This document shows, in pieces, positions 50,524-60,030 of a stretch of DNA of 64,000 bases (position 1 is its first letter; every line of letters begins with the position of its first letter). A model generated the notes under the pieces. The model made no database searches, was not told the origin of the DNA, and saw only the letters and a list, made by a program, of their open reading frames with translations. Source of the DNA: an uncultured Pseudodesulfovibrio sp. (GTDB lineage Bacteria > Desulfobacterota > Desulfovibrionia > Desulfovibrionales > Desulfovibrionaceae); NCBI RefSeq assembly GCF_963664965.1, contig NZ_OY761823.1:630001-694000 (forward strand), in the 5' to 3' direction. Made by a program: the position numbers and the translations under genes.

Positions 50524-50835
50524 GTTTTGTCAAGGTCCTCAAGGGCTGTCATGAGATTAGCTTGTAACCGCGCCAACAAATTGAAGTAAACAAGGGCGAG
50601 TTTCCGTTCGTTTTTCCGGGTTTTTCATGAATAAGGAAGAGAATTTTATACTCATGACATAATACTGCCATATATTTCGGAATGAGTATAGATGAAAAGA
50701 GTGTCTGTGAATCAAGGATGGCAACAGGAAAAAAGCCCCTATTTCGTGGTTTGTTCTGCTTGAATTATGCAATCTCTTCTTTTTTGCAAAGGCCTGTTGT
50801 TCGAAAAGTCGGAATTATTTGTTTCAGAAACAAGC

Positions 50836-50868
50836 AAACGCCCCGAAATCTTGGATTTCGGGGCGTTT
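50836..50868. terminator. Terminator at the end of metH
   Basis: The 15-bp arms AAACGCCCCGAAATC and GATTTCGGGGCGTTT with a TTG loop lie 28 bp beyond the metH stop on the minus strand. U-rich sequence follows on both strands. The stretch 50524-50835 between this hairpin and the operators holds no gene I can support. Confidence 0.85.
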
Positions 50869-50895
50869 TCTATTCAGGCAGTCAGGCTGCTTGTT

Positions 50896-53310
50896 TTACT
50901 GTATGAGGCTCTGCGCCAGCTTCACGGCCTTTACGGCGTCGGTGGACCAGCCGTCGGCCTGGATGGCGTTGCAGAATTTTTCCGTGACAACGGCACCGCC
51001 GATGATGACCTTGGTGTCCATGCCACGCTCGCGTACGAGCTTCACCGTGTCTTCCATGCGTACCATGGTGGTGGTCATGAGTGCGGACAGGCCGATGATG
51101 TCCGCCTTGTGCTCGCTGGCGGCGTCGACGATGCGTTCGGCGGGAACGTCCTTGCCGAGGTCGATCACTTCGAAGCCGTAGTTCTTGAGCATCAGGCAGA
51201 CGATGTTCTTGCCGATGTCGTGGATGTCGCCTTCCACGGTGGCCATGACCACGACCGGCTTGGCTGTTGCCGTGTCGTCTTCCTCAAGGAGCGGCTTGAG
51301 GCGTTCGAACGCGGTCTGCATGGTCTCGGCGGACTGGAGCAGTTGCGGCAGGAAGTATTCCTTGCGTTCGTACTTGTCGCCCACTGCGAGGATGCCGGGG
51401 ATGAGCAGGTCGTTGACGATGTCCATGGCCGCTGTCCCCGCGTCGAGCTCCGTTTCCACAAGGGCGACGATGCCGTCCTTGTTGCCTTTGACCACGGCGG
51501 CCTGCACCGGAGCGAGGCCATCGGTGTCCGAAGAACCGCCCGAAGCGGCTGGCGAGGACTGGGACCCCTGTCCGCTGGTCCAGTCGGAGAATTTGCCGAT
51601 GTACCGTTCGGCCTGCGGGTCGCGGTTCAGAAGCACTTCAGTGGTGTGCAGGGCTTCCTGAATGCGGGCCGAGTTGGGGTTGGAAATGAAGGAGCACAGC
51701 CCGGATGCCATGGACACGGACAGGAACGTGGAGTTGAGCAGTTCGCGTGCGGGCAGCCCGAAGGAGATGTTGGACAGCCCGATGGTGGTGGGCAGGTTCC
51801 ATTTCTCGCGGCAGTAGCGCATGACTTCGAATGAGTGGCGGGCGGCGTCGGGCTTTGACGAGACCGTCAGGGCAAGGGCGTCGACCATGATGAGTCGGCG
51901 CGGGATGCCGAGACTGTCGGCCTGGGCGAGCAGGTCGGCGATGACGTTGAGACGCTCGGTGGCGGTCACGGGCAGTTTCTTGCCCACGATGGGCAGCAGG
52001 ATGAAGGGCGCGCCAAAGAGTTTGCACAGCGGCCCGAGTTCTTCCATCTTGCCCGGTTCGCCGGAAATGGAGTTGACCAGCGGTGAGCCGGGGTAGACCC
52101 AGAGTCCGGCTTCCACGGCTGCGGCATCGTTGGAGTCGATGGACAGCGGAGTCTGGAAGCGCCCGTTCAGCGTCTTGACCAGTTCGGGCAACAGGATCCT
52201 TTCATCGACCAGCGGGGCGCCCACGTTGACGTCGAGCACGGGGGCGCCGAGGTCAACCTGTTCGCCTGCGAAGCGCAGGGCTTCGGTGAACACGCCTTCC
52301 TGCAATTCGGCGGTGAGCTGCTTCTTGCCGGTCGGGTTGATGCGTTCGCCGATGATGACGCCGGGGTGATTGAAGCCCACGGGTACGGAAATGGACCGGG
52401 AGGTCAGCACCAACTGTGCGTCGTCGGTTTTTTGGGGCTTCTGCCATGCGGTGTCGCCGACCTTGGCGCGCAGGGCGCGGATGTGGTCAGGGGTGGTGCC
52501 GCAGCAGCCGCCGATGAATTTCGCGCCGAGTTCTGCGAATTTGCATGCCTGTTCCGCGAACGGTTCGGGCGGCAGGCGGAACACGGTGTCGCCGTCGTCG
52601 TTCAGTTCCGGCAGGCCCGCATTGGCTTCGGCAAAGGTCGGTGTTTCGAGCCGCGGTGCCCAGGCGCGCAGCGTGTCCTGCATCTGCTCGGGACCGGCGG
52701 AACAGTTGGTGCCGATGAGTTCCACGCCCATGTTCTGCATGGTGTCCACGAATGTGAGGGGCGAGGTGCCGGTCAGGCTTGCCGTGCCCTCGAAGGTCAT
52801 GGACATGGCAACCGGCAGGTCGCAGACGAGGCGTGCGGCAATGACAACGGCCTTGGCCTCGGCCAGATCGAAATGGGTTTCGCCGAGGATGAGGTCCGCT
52901 CCGCCGTCCACGCAGCCCTTGATCTGTTCCTTGTAAATGTCCACGAGTTCGCGGAAGGTCAGGTCGCCCAGCGGTTCGACGAAATGGCCGGTAGGCCCGA
53001 TGGACGCGGCTACGAAAGCATTGTCCCCGGCTACCTGACGCGCGATTTCCGTCATCCGCTTGTTCAGCTCGTAGGGGTCGGCGTCATTGCCCAGCTTGGG
53101 GCGGGAGCCGCCAAAGGTGTTGGTGGTCAGGACGTTGGCACCGGCGTCGATGTAATCCTGATGCACGCCGCGGATGACGTCGGGTGCTTCAAGCCCCCAG
53201 AGTTCGGGCGACAGTCCGGCGGGAAGTCCCCGGCTCTGCAAAAGCGTGCCGTAGCCGCCGTCAAAGAAATAAACCTTGTCGTCATGAAGTATGGACCTGA
53301 AATCGGGCAC
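50896..53310 (-). CDS. metH: Cobalamin-dependent methionine synthase without activation domain
   Basis: This 804-residue enzyme makes methionine from homocysteine and methyl-tetrahydrofolate. The order is: a homocysteine-binding domain (about 1-300; zinc site ending GGCCGTTPDH), a pterin-binding domain (about 330-570; GERINPTGKK, then VNVGAPLVDE), a cap domain (about 610-680), and a B12-binding domain (about 690-800). The last has DIHDIGKNIVCLMLKNYGFE, in which His is the cobalt ligand. The C-terminal AdoMet-binding reactivation domain of E. coli MetH (about 330 residues) is absent. The start is GTG after GAGAGGA. A palindrome upstream may be its regulator site. Confidence 0.94.
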   Translation of the reverse strand: MPDFRSILHDDKVYFFDGGYGTLLQSRGLPAGLSPELWGLEAPDVIRGVHQDYIDAGANVLTTNTFGGSRPKLGNDADPYELNKRMTEIARQVAGDNAFVAASIGPTGHFVEPLGDLTFRELVDIYKEQIKGCVDGGADLILGETHFDLAEAKAVVIAARLVCDLPVAMSMTFEGTASLTGTSPLTFVDTMQNMGVELIGTNCSAGPEQMQDTLRAWAPRLETPTFAEANAGLPELNDDGDTVFRLPPEPFAEQACKFAELGAKFIGGCCGTTPDHIRALRAKVGDTAWQKPQKTDDAQLVLTSRSISVPVGFNHPGVIIGERINPTGKKQLTAELQEGVFTEALRFAGEQVDLGAPVLDVNVGAPLVDERILLPELVKTLNGRFQTPLSIDSNDAAAVEAGLWVYPGSPLVNSISGEPGKMEELGPLCKLFGAPFILLPIVGKKLPVTATERLNVIADLLAQADSLGIPRRLIMVDALALTVSSKPDAARHSFEVMRYCREKWNLPTTIGLSNISFGLPARELLNSTFLSVSMASGLCSFISNPNSARIQEALHTTEVLLNRDPQAERYIGKFSDWTSGQGSQSSPAASGGSSDTDGLAPVQAAVVKGNKDGIVALVETELDAGTAAMDIVNDLLIPGILAVGDKYERKEYFLPQLLQSAETMQTAFERLKPLLEEDDTATAKPVVVMATVEGDIHDIGKNIVCLMLKNYGFEVIDLGKDVPAERIVDAASEHKADIIGLSALMTTTMVRMEDTVKLVRERGMDTKVIIGGAVVTEKFCNAIQADGWSTDAVKAVKLAQSLIQ

Positions 53311-53371
53311 TGTTTTCCTCTCTGAATCCCTGATGCGTTCCTTGCGTTGGCAGCCGGGGGTGATGTATTCT

Positions 53372-53393
53372 TATATCAAGATATCTCGATATA
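53372..53393. promoter_or_regulatory. Near-perfect palindrome upstream of metH, possible SahR operator
   Basis: ATATCAAGATATCTCGATAT, flanked by T and A, is a dyad around GATATC with one mismatched pair. From memory it resembles the site of SahR, an ArsR-family regulator that responds to S-adenosylhomocysteine in Desulfovibrio and controls methionine-cycle genes. It lies 62 bp upstream of the metH start. Confidence 0.55.
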
Positions 53394-53585
53394 GCAGGTG
53401 GGGTTGTGAAAATCAAGCGGTTTCAGCATGGCGGCCATTGCCGGAAAGTCTTTGGGAGGCGAGGCTTTCGTACTTCAGCGCCGCCCGAAAAACATTGATA
53501 ACTGCGGATAAAACCGATAGTGTCACTTTTTGCTCTTATATTAAGTATTGAACAGGACGCGGCTGCGTCCGGTAAATGATAAAAT

Positions 53586-54635
53586 ATGACATCCGTAAAA
53601 GATATACCCGCAGAACCCGAAATCGTCGAGCCGGAAATCCTTGATCCCGAGGAAGACGAGCCTGTTGTCGAGGTCGATCCGAGTGAGGCGACGGCGGTGC
53701 CCGTCAACTCCCCGGCCAAGGCCGAAGTGCTTGAAAAGCTGCCTGCTTTTGCCAAGCCCTCGTCACGAGAAGTGCGGATTCGCGATCCGCTCCAGATGTA
53801 TCTCAAGGAGATCGCGCGGTTTCCCATGTTGGAGCCGGAAGAGGAATACGCCCTTGCACGACGGGTGCAGGACGAAAATGATCAGGACGCGGCCTTCAAG
53901 CTGGTGTCGTCGCATCTGCGGCTTGTGGTCAAGATCGCCATGGACTTCCAGCGCCGATGGATGCAGAACGCGCTTGATCTGGTGCAGGAAGGGAATGTCG
54001 GTCTCTTGAAGGCGGTGACGAAATTCGATCCGGAAAAGGGCATCAAGTTTTCCTATTACGCCGCATTCTGGATCAAGGCCTACATTCTCAAGTACATCAT
54101 GGATAACTGGCGCATGGTCAAGGTGGGCACCACCCAGACCCAGCGCAAGCTGTTTTACAATCTGAACAAGGAACGGCAGCGGCTTCAGGCCATGGGGTTT
54201 GAGCCGACCACCGAGGTCCTGAGCGAAAGCCTGGGCGTCAGCGAATCCGAGATCGTGGAGATGGATCAGCGTCTGTCCAAGAACGACATGTCGCTGAACA
54301 CGCCGCTGGGTGATGATTCCGACGCCACCCGCATGGACTTTCTGCCGTCACTGGGGCCGGGGGTGGAAGATACCATCGCCGGGGACCAGATGGTCAACCT
54401 GCTGCTGGATAACATCAAGGCCATCCGTCCGAACCTCAACGAGAAGGAACTCGTCATTCTGGATGAACGGCTTCTTTCCGAGGATCCGGTAACGCTTCGG
54501 GAAATCGGCGAGCGCTTCGGGGTCACGCGTGAGCGTGTCCGCCAGATCGAGGCGCGGCTGCTGTCCAAGATACGTGAGTACATGACCGACAAGGTCAAGG
54601 GTTTTTCAAAGGACTGGGTCCTTGAGCACGATTAA
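53586..54635 (+). CDS. rpoH: Heat-shock-type sigma factor RpoH
   Basis: This 349-residue sigma-70 family protein has an acidic N-terminus (about 1-60). Region 1.2 (DPLQMYLKEIARFPMLEPEEE) and region 2 (LVVKIAMDFQRR, DLVQEGNVGLLKAVTKFDPEKG, FSYYAAFWIKAYI) follow. Then comes the RpoH-box-like segment WRMVKVGTTQTQRKLFYNLNKER, and regions 3-4 with LREIGERFGVTRERVRQIEARLLSKIR. The RpoH box and the NWRMVKV context separate it from RpoD and RpoS. The N-terminal acidic extension is longer than in E. coli. It is divergent from metH and followed directly by a TPR lipoprotein gene. Confidence 0.88.
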   Translation: MTSVKDIPAEPEIVEPEILDPEEDEPVVEVDPSEATAVPVNSPAKAEVLEKLPAFAKPSSREVRIRDPLQMYLKEIARFPMLEPEEEYALARRVQDENDQDAAFKLVSSHLRLVVKIAMDFQRRWMQNALDLVQEGNVGLLKAVTKFDPEKGIKFSYYAAFWIKAYILKYIMDNWRMVKVGTTQTQRKLFYNLNKERQRLQAMGFEPTTEVLSESLGVSESEIVEMDQRLSKNDMSLNTPLGDDSDATRMDFLPSLGPGVEDTIAGDQMVNLLLDNIKAIRPNLNEKELVILDERLLSEDPVTLREIGERFGVTRERVRQIEARLLSKIREYMTDKVKGFSKDWVLEHD

Positions 54636-54648
54636 ACACGGAACACGC

Positions 54649-56400
54649 ATGACACAGACTTTTCGGCCAATTTCATCGACCCTGCTTGCAGTGCTGCTGC
54701 TTCTTTCCCTGACCGCCTGCGGCGGGAAGACCGTTTCGACAGCGCGCGTTGCCGCTCCGAATCGCAATCTGACGAGCAGAGCCCAGACGAATTACGATTT
54801 TCTCGTGTATCAGGACCAGTTGGGCCGGTTACAGCGACATTATGCCGAAGGCGAGCGAAGCAAGCTGACGCCCGAAGAGGTCGAGGAGATCACCCTTCGC
54901 GCGAGGGAGGCTCTGGACCGCCTGCTCGCGGAAGCGCCTTCCCCGCAGTTGTATGTCGAAAAGGCGGGACTCTACTGGAACGATCCGGCTGAGACGTCTC
55001 TGGCCCGCGCCACGCTCAAGAAGGGACTTGCGGTTTTTCCCGACAACCAGCTGCTGACCATCTATCTCGCCAATTCCTACATCATGGAAGACCGGGTCGA
55101 GGCCGCCATCGAGGTCATGGACGACTACCTTGCCGTCCACTCCGAAGACATACTCGCCCGTGAACGGCTGGGTCAGATGCTGCTCGATGCGGGCAAGCAC
55201 GCCGAGGCTCTTGACGTGCTCAAGGAGATTTCCGCGGACAAGCGTTCTGCTGACACCCTGTATTCCATGGGTCGCGCGCAGGGGGGACTTGGCATGCGTA
55301 AGGCGGCCATCGCCAGCCTGAAAAAGGCCGTGGACATGGACCCCGGATTTACCGAGGCCATGGTGGAGCTGGCTTACCAGTACGAGCTGACCAAGGACTA
55401 TGTGGCTGCCGAAAAGATGTACACCCGCATCCTCGGACAGGGTGATCCTTTTCCGGAAGCGCGGCTGCGGCTCGTCAACCTGAATCTCAAGCTGAACAAT
55501 CCGGCCCGCGCTCTTGACGTGACACTGAACGGCCCGCAGTCCAAGAGCTTCATCCTCGATGCCGTGCTCATGTTCATCAACGAGAAGTTCTACGCGCAGG
55601 CTTCCACCGCGCTCGACATGCTCACTTCCATGGGTGAAATTCCGGCGGAATACTATTTCTACAAGGCGGTCATCGCCAGCGAGGGAGAAAACGATCCCCA
55701 GAAGGCGCTCGATTTCCTGTCCAAGGTGCCGTCCGGCGACCGTCTGTATCCGCATGCCCTGCGGTTCAAGGCGCAGCTGTACAATGCCCAGGGGCGCGAG
55801 AAAGAAGCCCTTGCCATTGCCCGACAGGGGCGGGACCTGTACCCCGACGGGACGATCTTTTACGTTCTCGAATCTTCCCTGCTCGCGGGGGAAAAGGATT
55901 ATTCCGGGGCGGAAAAGGTGCTGCTGGACGGGCTGAAACATCTCAGGGGCAATCCCGAACTTTCGTACGAGCTTGCCATGCTGTACGAAGTCATGGGCAG
56001 GCGGGATGAAGGGCTGGCGATCATGGAGGGCATCCTTCAGAGGCACCCGGACCACGTCAACGCGCTCAATTATGTCGGCTACACTCTGGCTGAAGAGGGG
56101 CGTGATCTGGACCGGGCTTTGGTCCTTGTCCAGAAGGCGTCGCTGCTCGACCCGGAAAACGGGTATATCCTTGATTCCGTGGCGTGGGTGTATTTTCGAA
56201 TGAAGGAGTATTCCAAGGCGTGGGAGAACATCCGGTACGCCGTGGATATAATTGATACCGACCCGACGGTATGGGAGCATTACGGCGATATCGCCCGCGC
56301 CATGGGCAAGAAGAAAGAGGCGCGCAAAGGGTACAACTTTTCCCTGAAATATGGTGCCAAGGACCAGAAATCCATCAGGAACAAACTGAAAGACCTATGA
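54649..56400 (+). CDS. TPR-repeat lipoprotein
   Basis: The ATG at 54649 starts a lipoprotein signal (LLAVLLLLSLTACGG, lipobox LTAC with Cys about residue 24); the 583-residue protein is therefore membrane-anchored outside the cytoplasm. The rest is built of TPR-like helical repeats, for example YSMGRAQGGLGMRKAAIASLKKAV, ELAYQYELTKDYVAAEKMY and DSVAWVYFRMKEYSKAWENI. Its stop overlaps the next lipoprotein gene by ATGA. It begins 13 bp after rpoH and could be co-transcribed with it. TPR lipoproteins usually act as scaffolds for envelope complexes; the partner here is unknown. Confidence 0.85.
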   Translation: MTQTFRPISSTLLAVLLLLSLTACGGKTVSTARVAAPNRNLTSRAQTNYDFLVYQDQLGRLQRHYAEGERSKLTPEEVEEITLRAREALDRLLAEAPSPQLYVEKAGLYWNDPAETSLARATLKKGLAVFPDNQLLTIYLANSYIMEDRVEAAIEVMDDYLAVHSEDILARERLGQMLLDAGKHAEALDVLKEISADKRSADTLYSMGRAQGGLGMRKAAIASLKKAVDMDPGFTEAMVELAYQYELTKDYVAAEKMYTRILGQGDPFPEARLRLVNLNLKLNNPARALDVTLNGPQSKSFILDAVLMFINEKFYAQASTALDMLTSMGEIPAEYYFYKAVIASEGENDPQKALDFLSKVPSGDRLYPHALRFKAQLYNAQGREKEALAIARQGRDLYPDGTIFYVLESSLLAGEKDYSGAEKVLLDGLKHLRGNPELSYELAMLYEVMGRRDEGLAIMEGILQRHPDHVNALNYVGYTLAEEGRDLDRALVLVQKASLLDPENGYILDSVAWVYFRMKEYSKAWENIRYAVDIIDTDPTVWEHYGDIARAMGKKKEARKGYNFSLKYGAKDQKSIRNKLKDL

Positions 56401-57272
56401 TCGCATCCACCCGGTTCACCCTTCTGAACGCGGCAGTCATGGCTGCCCTGCTTGTCGGTTTCCTCGGCTGTACGCCGAAGAAGCCTGCCGGAGTGGTGCC
56501 GGATTCTCCTGAAGCCGCGTGGCAGGTGTTTCGCAGGAATTACTGCGCCCCGCCGAAACAGCCGGGACTGCTGGTCAAGGCGTCCCTGTACTATACCCGT
56601 GTCGTTCCCAACCGCCGGACCAATCGCACTGTTGTTTCCATGTGGGGGGATTTTGACGGTCCCATGCGTCTCGACATCGCCGCAGGCGTGGGAAAGCTGC
56701 TCGCTCATATCCGTGAGGATTCAGGCGGGCTTCTTGTTTTTTATCCCACGGAAAAGAGGGCGTATGCCCATGTGAATTCCGTGCTTGGAGCCACCCGGCT
56801 CGGCATGCCGTTTCCCTTTACCCTCAGTGAACTCGCCAGTGTGATTGCCGGTGATTTTTCCGGACTGGTGCCGGGAACCTATGTTGAGGCCGTGAAGGAA
56901 AAGGGCCGGTTTGTATACACGTTGCACGGTTCTCTGGTCTCGCGTGTGGTGCTGGATGAGACGGGTCGTCCGATTCTACTTGAAGGGCGCACCACCAAAG
57001 CGTATGACACCGCTCGGGACTGGCGGCTTGAAATCAATACATACGAAGAGGGTGCGAACAAGATCGCGCCTTTACCCGGAAGGTTGACCCTTTCCCTTGA
57101 TAACGGGGAAAAGGGTGTGCTGCGGGTCAAGTCCCGGGAGTTGAAGGCGAAGTGGCCGGCAAAGGCCACCAACCTCGAGTTGCCCGAAGATATTGAATAT
57201 TATCGCCTGGACAACGGGTTCAGGCCTGCTGAAAACGGGGGGATTCCCGTGGTTTACGAGGATGAATCATGA
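56397..57272 (+). CDS. LolB-like / DUF4292-like outer-membrane lipoprotein
   Basis: The 291-residue protein has a signal peptide with a lipobox (AALLVGFLGC, Cys about residue 25). A beta-rich domain follows, containing PGLLVKASLYYTR, PMRLDIAAGVGKLLAHI and LLVFYPTEKRAYAHV. This fits the LolA/LolB-like fold that binds lipid acyl chains. The start overlaps the TPR lipoprotein stop by 4 bp, and its own stop overlaps the next small gene. The three are one translationally coupled unit and probably one envelope complex. The family assignment is by pattern and not certain. Confidence 0.7.
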   Translation: MIASTRFTLLNAAVMAALLVGFLGCTPKKPAGVVPDSPEAAWQVFRRNYCAPPKQPGLLVKASLYYTRVVPNRRTNRTVVSMWGDFDGPMRLDIAAGVGKLLAHIREDSGGLLVFYPTEKRAYAHVNSVLGATRLGMPFPFTLSELASVIAGDFSGLVPGTYVEAVKEKGRFVYTLHGSLVSRVVLDETGRPILLEGRTTKAYDTARDWRLEINTYEEGANKIAPLPGRLTLSLDNGEKGVLRVKSRELKAKWPAKATNLELPEDIEYYRLDNGFRPAENGGIPVVYEDES

Positions 57273-57577
57273 GTGAAACACGAAATGAATCGGTTCTGGA
57301 TGTTTTTCTGCTTGGTCTGAAAACCTGGGTTGCGGAGATATCGTGGCTCGGCAAGTCGCTGCTCGGGCGGTTCGAAATCAGCAGACTTGAAAAAGAACTC
57401 GAACAGGAATATGGCAACCTCGGGCGCATCGCAGAGGCCCCGAGGGGACGGAAAGAGGAAAAGGAACTCTGTCTTCGGCAGATCGGGTTCCTGAAGGAAG
57501 AAATCGAGACGCTGAAAAGCGAACTCGCAAACGACCGGGAATCGCGCATGAGCAAACTGCGCGACTCGGAACAATAA
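57269..57577 (+). CDS. Small coiled-coil hypothetical protein
   Basis: The 102-residue protein starts at ATG 57269, overlapping the previous stop by 4 bp. An amphipathic segment with Trp (LLGLKTWVAEISWLGKSLL, about 14-32) may touch the membrane. The rest is a coiled coil (ISRLEKELEQEYG; RQIGFLKEEIETLKSELA). I do not recognise the family. It is the last of a three-gene set with the two lipoproteins and precedes rpiB by 11 bp, so it may be part of a longer transcript. Confidence 0.7.
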   Translation: MSETRNESVLDVFLLGLKTWVAEISWLGKSLLGRFEISRLEKELEQEYGNLGRIAEAPRGRKEEKELCLRQIGFLKEEIETLKSELANDRESRMSKLRDSEQ

Positions 57578-57588
57578 GGGAGACACAC

Positions 57589-58029
57589 GTGACCAAAACC
57601 ATAGTCATCGGTTCCGATCACGGCGGTTTCAATCTCAAGCAGCTCTTCATCAAGACGCTGAAAGAGTGGGGATACACGGTTGAGGACGAAGGTCCCGACT
57701 GTCTGGATTCCTGCGACTATCCTCTTTTCGCTGCGCGAGTGGCCGAAAAGGTCAAGGCGGACGACGCCAAACTCGGCGTGCTCATCTGCGGCACCGGTCA
57801 GGGCATGACCATGACCGCCAACCGCATGGGCGTGCGTGCCGCGCTCTGCACCAACGAATTTCTCGCCGAAATGGCCCGCGAGCACAATGACGCCCGCATC
57901 CTCTGCCTCGGCGAACGGGTTACCGGACAGGGACTGGCCCTGTCCATCCTCAAAACTTTTCTGGAAACCGAGTTCGGGGGCGACCGTCATCAGCGACGCA
58001 TCGACCTCATCGACACGGTCTCCAAATAA
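57589..58029 (+). CDS. rpiB: Ribose-5-phosphate isomerase B
   Basis: This 146-residue enzyme interconverts ribose 5-phosphate and ribulose 5-phosphate in the pentose phosphate pathway. GTG after AGGGAG is the start. The phosphate-binding N-terminus is GSDHGGFNLK, and the active-site loop is CGTGQGMTMTANRMGVRAALC with the catalytic Cys. RpiB length is normal. It leads a set with transketolase and class II fructose bisphosphatase, so the operon serves non-oxidative pentose phosphate and gluconeogenic carbon flow. Confidence 0.95.
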   Translation: MTKTIVIGSDHGGFNLKQLFIKTLKEWGYTVEDEGPDCLDSCDYPLFAARVAEKVKADDAKLGVLICGTGQGMTMTANRMGVRAALCTNEFLAEMAREHNDARILCLGERVTGQGLALSILKTFLETEFGGDRHQRRIDLIDTVSK

Positions 58030-58056
58030 AACTCCCCTTAAAAAGGAACTATTACC

Positions 58057-60021
58057 ATGACTCAGACGGACAAGACTGTTGCCGTAGTCAAGGGTCTCAT
58101 CATGGATGGTATCGCCAAGGCCAACTCCGGTCATCCCGGCGGGGCCATGTCTTCTTCAGACTTCGCCACCATCCTGTTTTCCGAATTCCTCAACACCAAC
58201 CCGGACGATCCGAACTGGTTCAACCGCGACCGCTTCATCATGGCGGCCGGTCACGAGTCCATGCTGCTTTACAGCCTGCTGCACCTGAACGGGCTGCTCA
58301 GTCTGGATGACCTCAAGCAGTTCCGCCAGCTCGGTTCCCTGACTCCGGGACACCCCGAAGTGGAAATGCCCGGTGTGGAAGCGACCTCCGGCCCTCTGGG
58401 TCAGGGTTTTGCCGTCTCCGTCGGCTTTGCCGCTGCCGAGGCGTTCCTTGGCGAAAAGCTCGGCTCCGACGTCATGGATCACTACACATACGCCCTGTCC
58501 TGTGACGGCGACATTCAGGAACCCGTTGCCTTGGGCGCGGCTTCCCTTGCCGGACTCTGGGGGCTGGGCAAGCTCATCGTCTACTACGATTCCAACAAGA
58601 TTCAGCTGGCCGGTCCCTGCTGCGACGTGGACTGCACGGATCACCGCAAGGTCTTCGAAGGCATGTGCTGGCAGGTCATCGACGTGGACGGACACAATCA
58701 CGACGAAATCCGCGCCGCCATCAAGGAAGGTCAGGCAGAGACTTCCAAGCCGACCCTGATCATCGGTCACACCACCATGGCCAAGGGCGCCGCCACCATG
58801 GAAGGCAGCCACAAGACCCACGGTTCTCCCCTGAGCGCCGAGGAAATTGCCGCCACCAAGGAAAAGCTCGGCCTGCCCGCTGATAAAGACTTTTACGTTC
58901 CCGAAGATGTTGTCGAAGCCTACCGTGCCCGTTTCGACGGTCTGCGTAAGCAGGCTGCCGACTGGGAGGCAACGGTTGACTCCAAGCTCGGCTCCGACGC
59001 CGGTTTCGCAGAGATGTGGGGCCACGTCACCAAGCCGCGTCCGGAACTCGACATCGACTGGCCGGAGTTCACTCCCGGCGAAACCATGGCCACACGCAAG
59101 GCGTGGGGCGCATGCCTCAACTCGGTCATGGAATCCCTGCCCACCCTCGTGGGCGGCAGCGCAGACCTTGATCCGTCCAACCAGACCCAGCACTTCCGCG
59201 ACACCTATGGTGATTTCGGCGTGAAGGGCTTCGGTGCCCGCAACTTCGCCTTCGGCGTCCGCGAGTTCCCCATGGCCGCGATCATGAACGGTTTGCAGTT
59301 GCACGGCGGCCTGATGCCGTTCGGTGCGACCTTCCTGACCTTTGCCGACTACTGCCGCAATGCCATCCGCATGTCCGCGCTCCAGAAACTGCCGGTCCTG
59401 TATGTCTTCACCCATGACTCCTTCTGGGTCGGTGAAGACGGTCCCACCCATCAGCCCATCGAGCACGTCAGCTCCCTGCGCCTGATTCCGGGTGTCATCG
59501 ACCTGCGTCCGGCTGATGCCATGGAAACCGCAGTCTGTCTGGATATCGCCCTCAAGCAGGAGGAGAATCCCTCCACCATCTTCCTGACCCGTCAGGGACT
59601 GCCTGTCCTCGATCCCGCCGAATACCCGGCTGTTGTGGACGGTCCCCGCAAGGGCGGCTATGTGATCAAGGATTGTGACGGCACCCCGGATCTCATCCTG
59701 ATCGCCGCCGGTTCGGAAGTCTCTCTGGCTCTTGAAACCGCAAAACTCTTCAAACGCAAGGTCCGTGTGGTCTCCATGCCTTCGGTCAAACTGTTTGACG
59801 AGCAGCCGGAATCGTATAAAAATGAAGTGCTGCCGCCGGAAGTAACCGCGCGCGCAGCAGCCGAGGCCGGTCGTACCGACCTCTGGCACAAATTTGTCGG
59901 TCTTGATGGCGTCGTGCTCGGTCTCGACCACTTCGGCGCATCTGCTCCCGGCAAGATCCTTTCCGACAAGTACGGCTTCACCCCCGAAAACTTTGCTCGG
60001 ATGATCCGAGAAAAATATTAG
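58057..60021 (+). CDS. tkt: Transketolase
   Basis: The 654-residue enzyme transfers two-carbon units between sugar phosphates with thiamine diphosphate. Diagnostic parts are ANSGHPGGAMSSSDFATILF (about 20-39), PGVEATSGPLGQGFAVSVGFA and the cofactor segment CDGDIQEPVALGAASLAGLWGLGKLIVYYDSN. The second half has FTHDSFWVGEDGPTHQPIEHV and GSEVSLALETAKLFK. The length and order are those of a full single-chain transketolase. It lies between rpiB and glpX with gaps of 27 and 9 bp, which indicates one operon. Confidence 0.97.
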   Translation: MTQTDKTVAVVKGLIMDGIAKANSGHPGGAMSSSDFATILFSEFLNTNPDDPNWFNRDRFIMAAGHESMLLYSLLHLNGLLSLDDLKQFRQLGSLTPGHPEVEMPGVEATSGPLGQGFAVSVGFAAAEAFLGEKLGSDVMDHYTYALSCDGDIQEPVALGAASLAGLWGLGKLIVYYDSNKIQLAGPCCDVDCTDHRKVFEGMCWQVIDVDGHNHDEIRAAIKEGQAETSKPTLIIGHTTMAKGAATMEGSHKTHGSPLSAEEIAATKEKLGLPADKDFYVPEDVVEAYRARFDGLRKQAADWEATVDSKLGSDAGFAEMWGHVTKPRPELDIDWPEFTPGETMATRKAWGACLNSVMESLPTLVGGSADLDPSNQTQHFRDTYGDFGVKGFGARNFAFGVREFPMAAIMNGLQLHGGLMPFGATFLTFADYCRNAIRMSALQKLPVLYVFTHDSFWVGEDGPTHQPIEHVSSLRLIPGVIDLRPADAMETAVCLDIALKQEENPSTIFLTRQGLPVLDPAEYPAVVDGPRKGGYVIKDCDGTPDLILIAAGSEVSLALETAKLFKRKVRVVSMPSVKLFDEQPESYKNEVLPPEVTARAAAEAGRTDLWHKFVGLDGVVLGLDHFGASAPGKILSDKYGFTPENFARMIREKY

Positions 60022-60030
60022 GAGAACGCT

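Noticed and set aside
50348..50542. N-terminal extension of the repressor to base 50542
   Set aside because: It would run through the twin operators. The ATG at 50347 has a proper ribosome-binding site and gives a normal N-terminus.
53311..53585. A SAM or cobalamin riboswitch upstream of metH
   Set aside because: I could not find the conserved box sequences or a long structured leader; the palindromic operator is the only clear signal.
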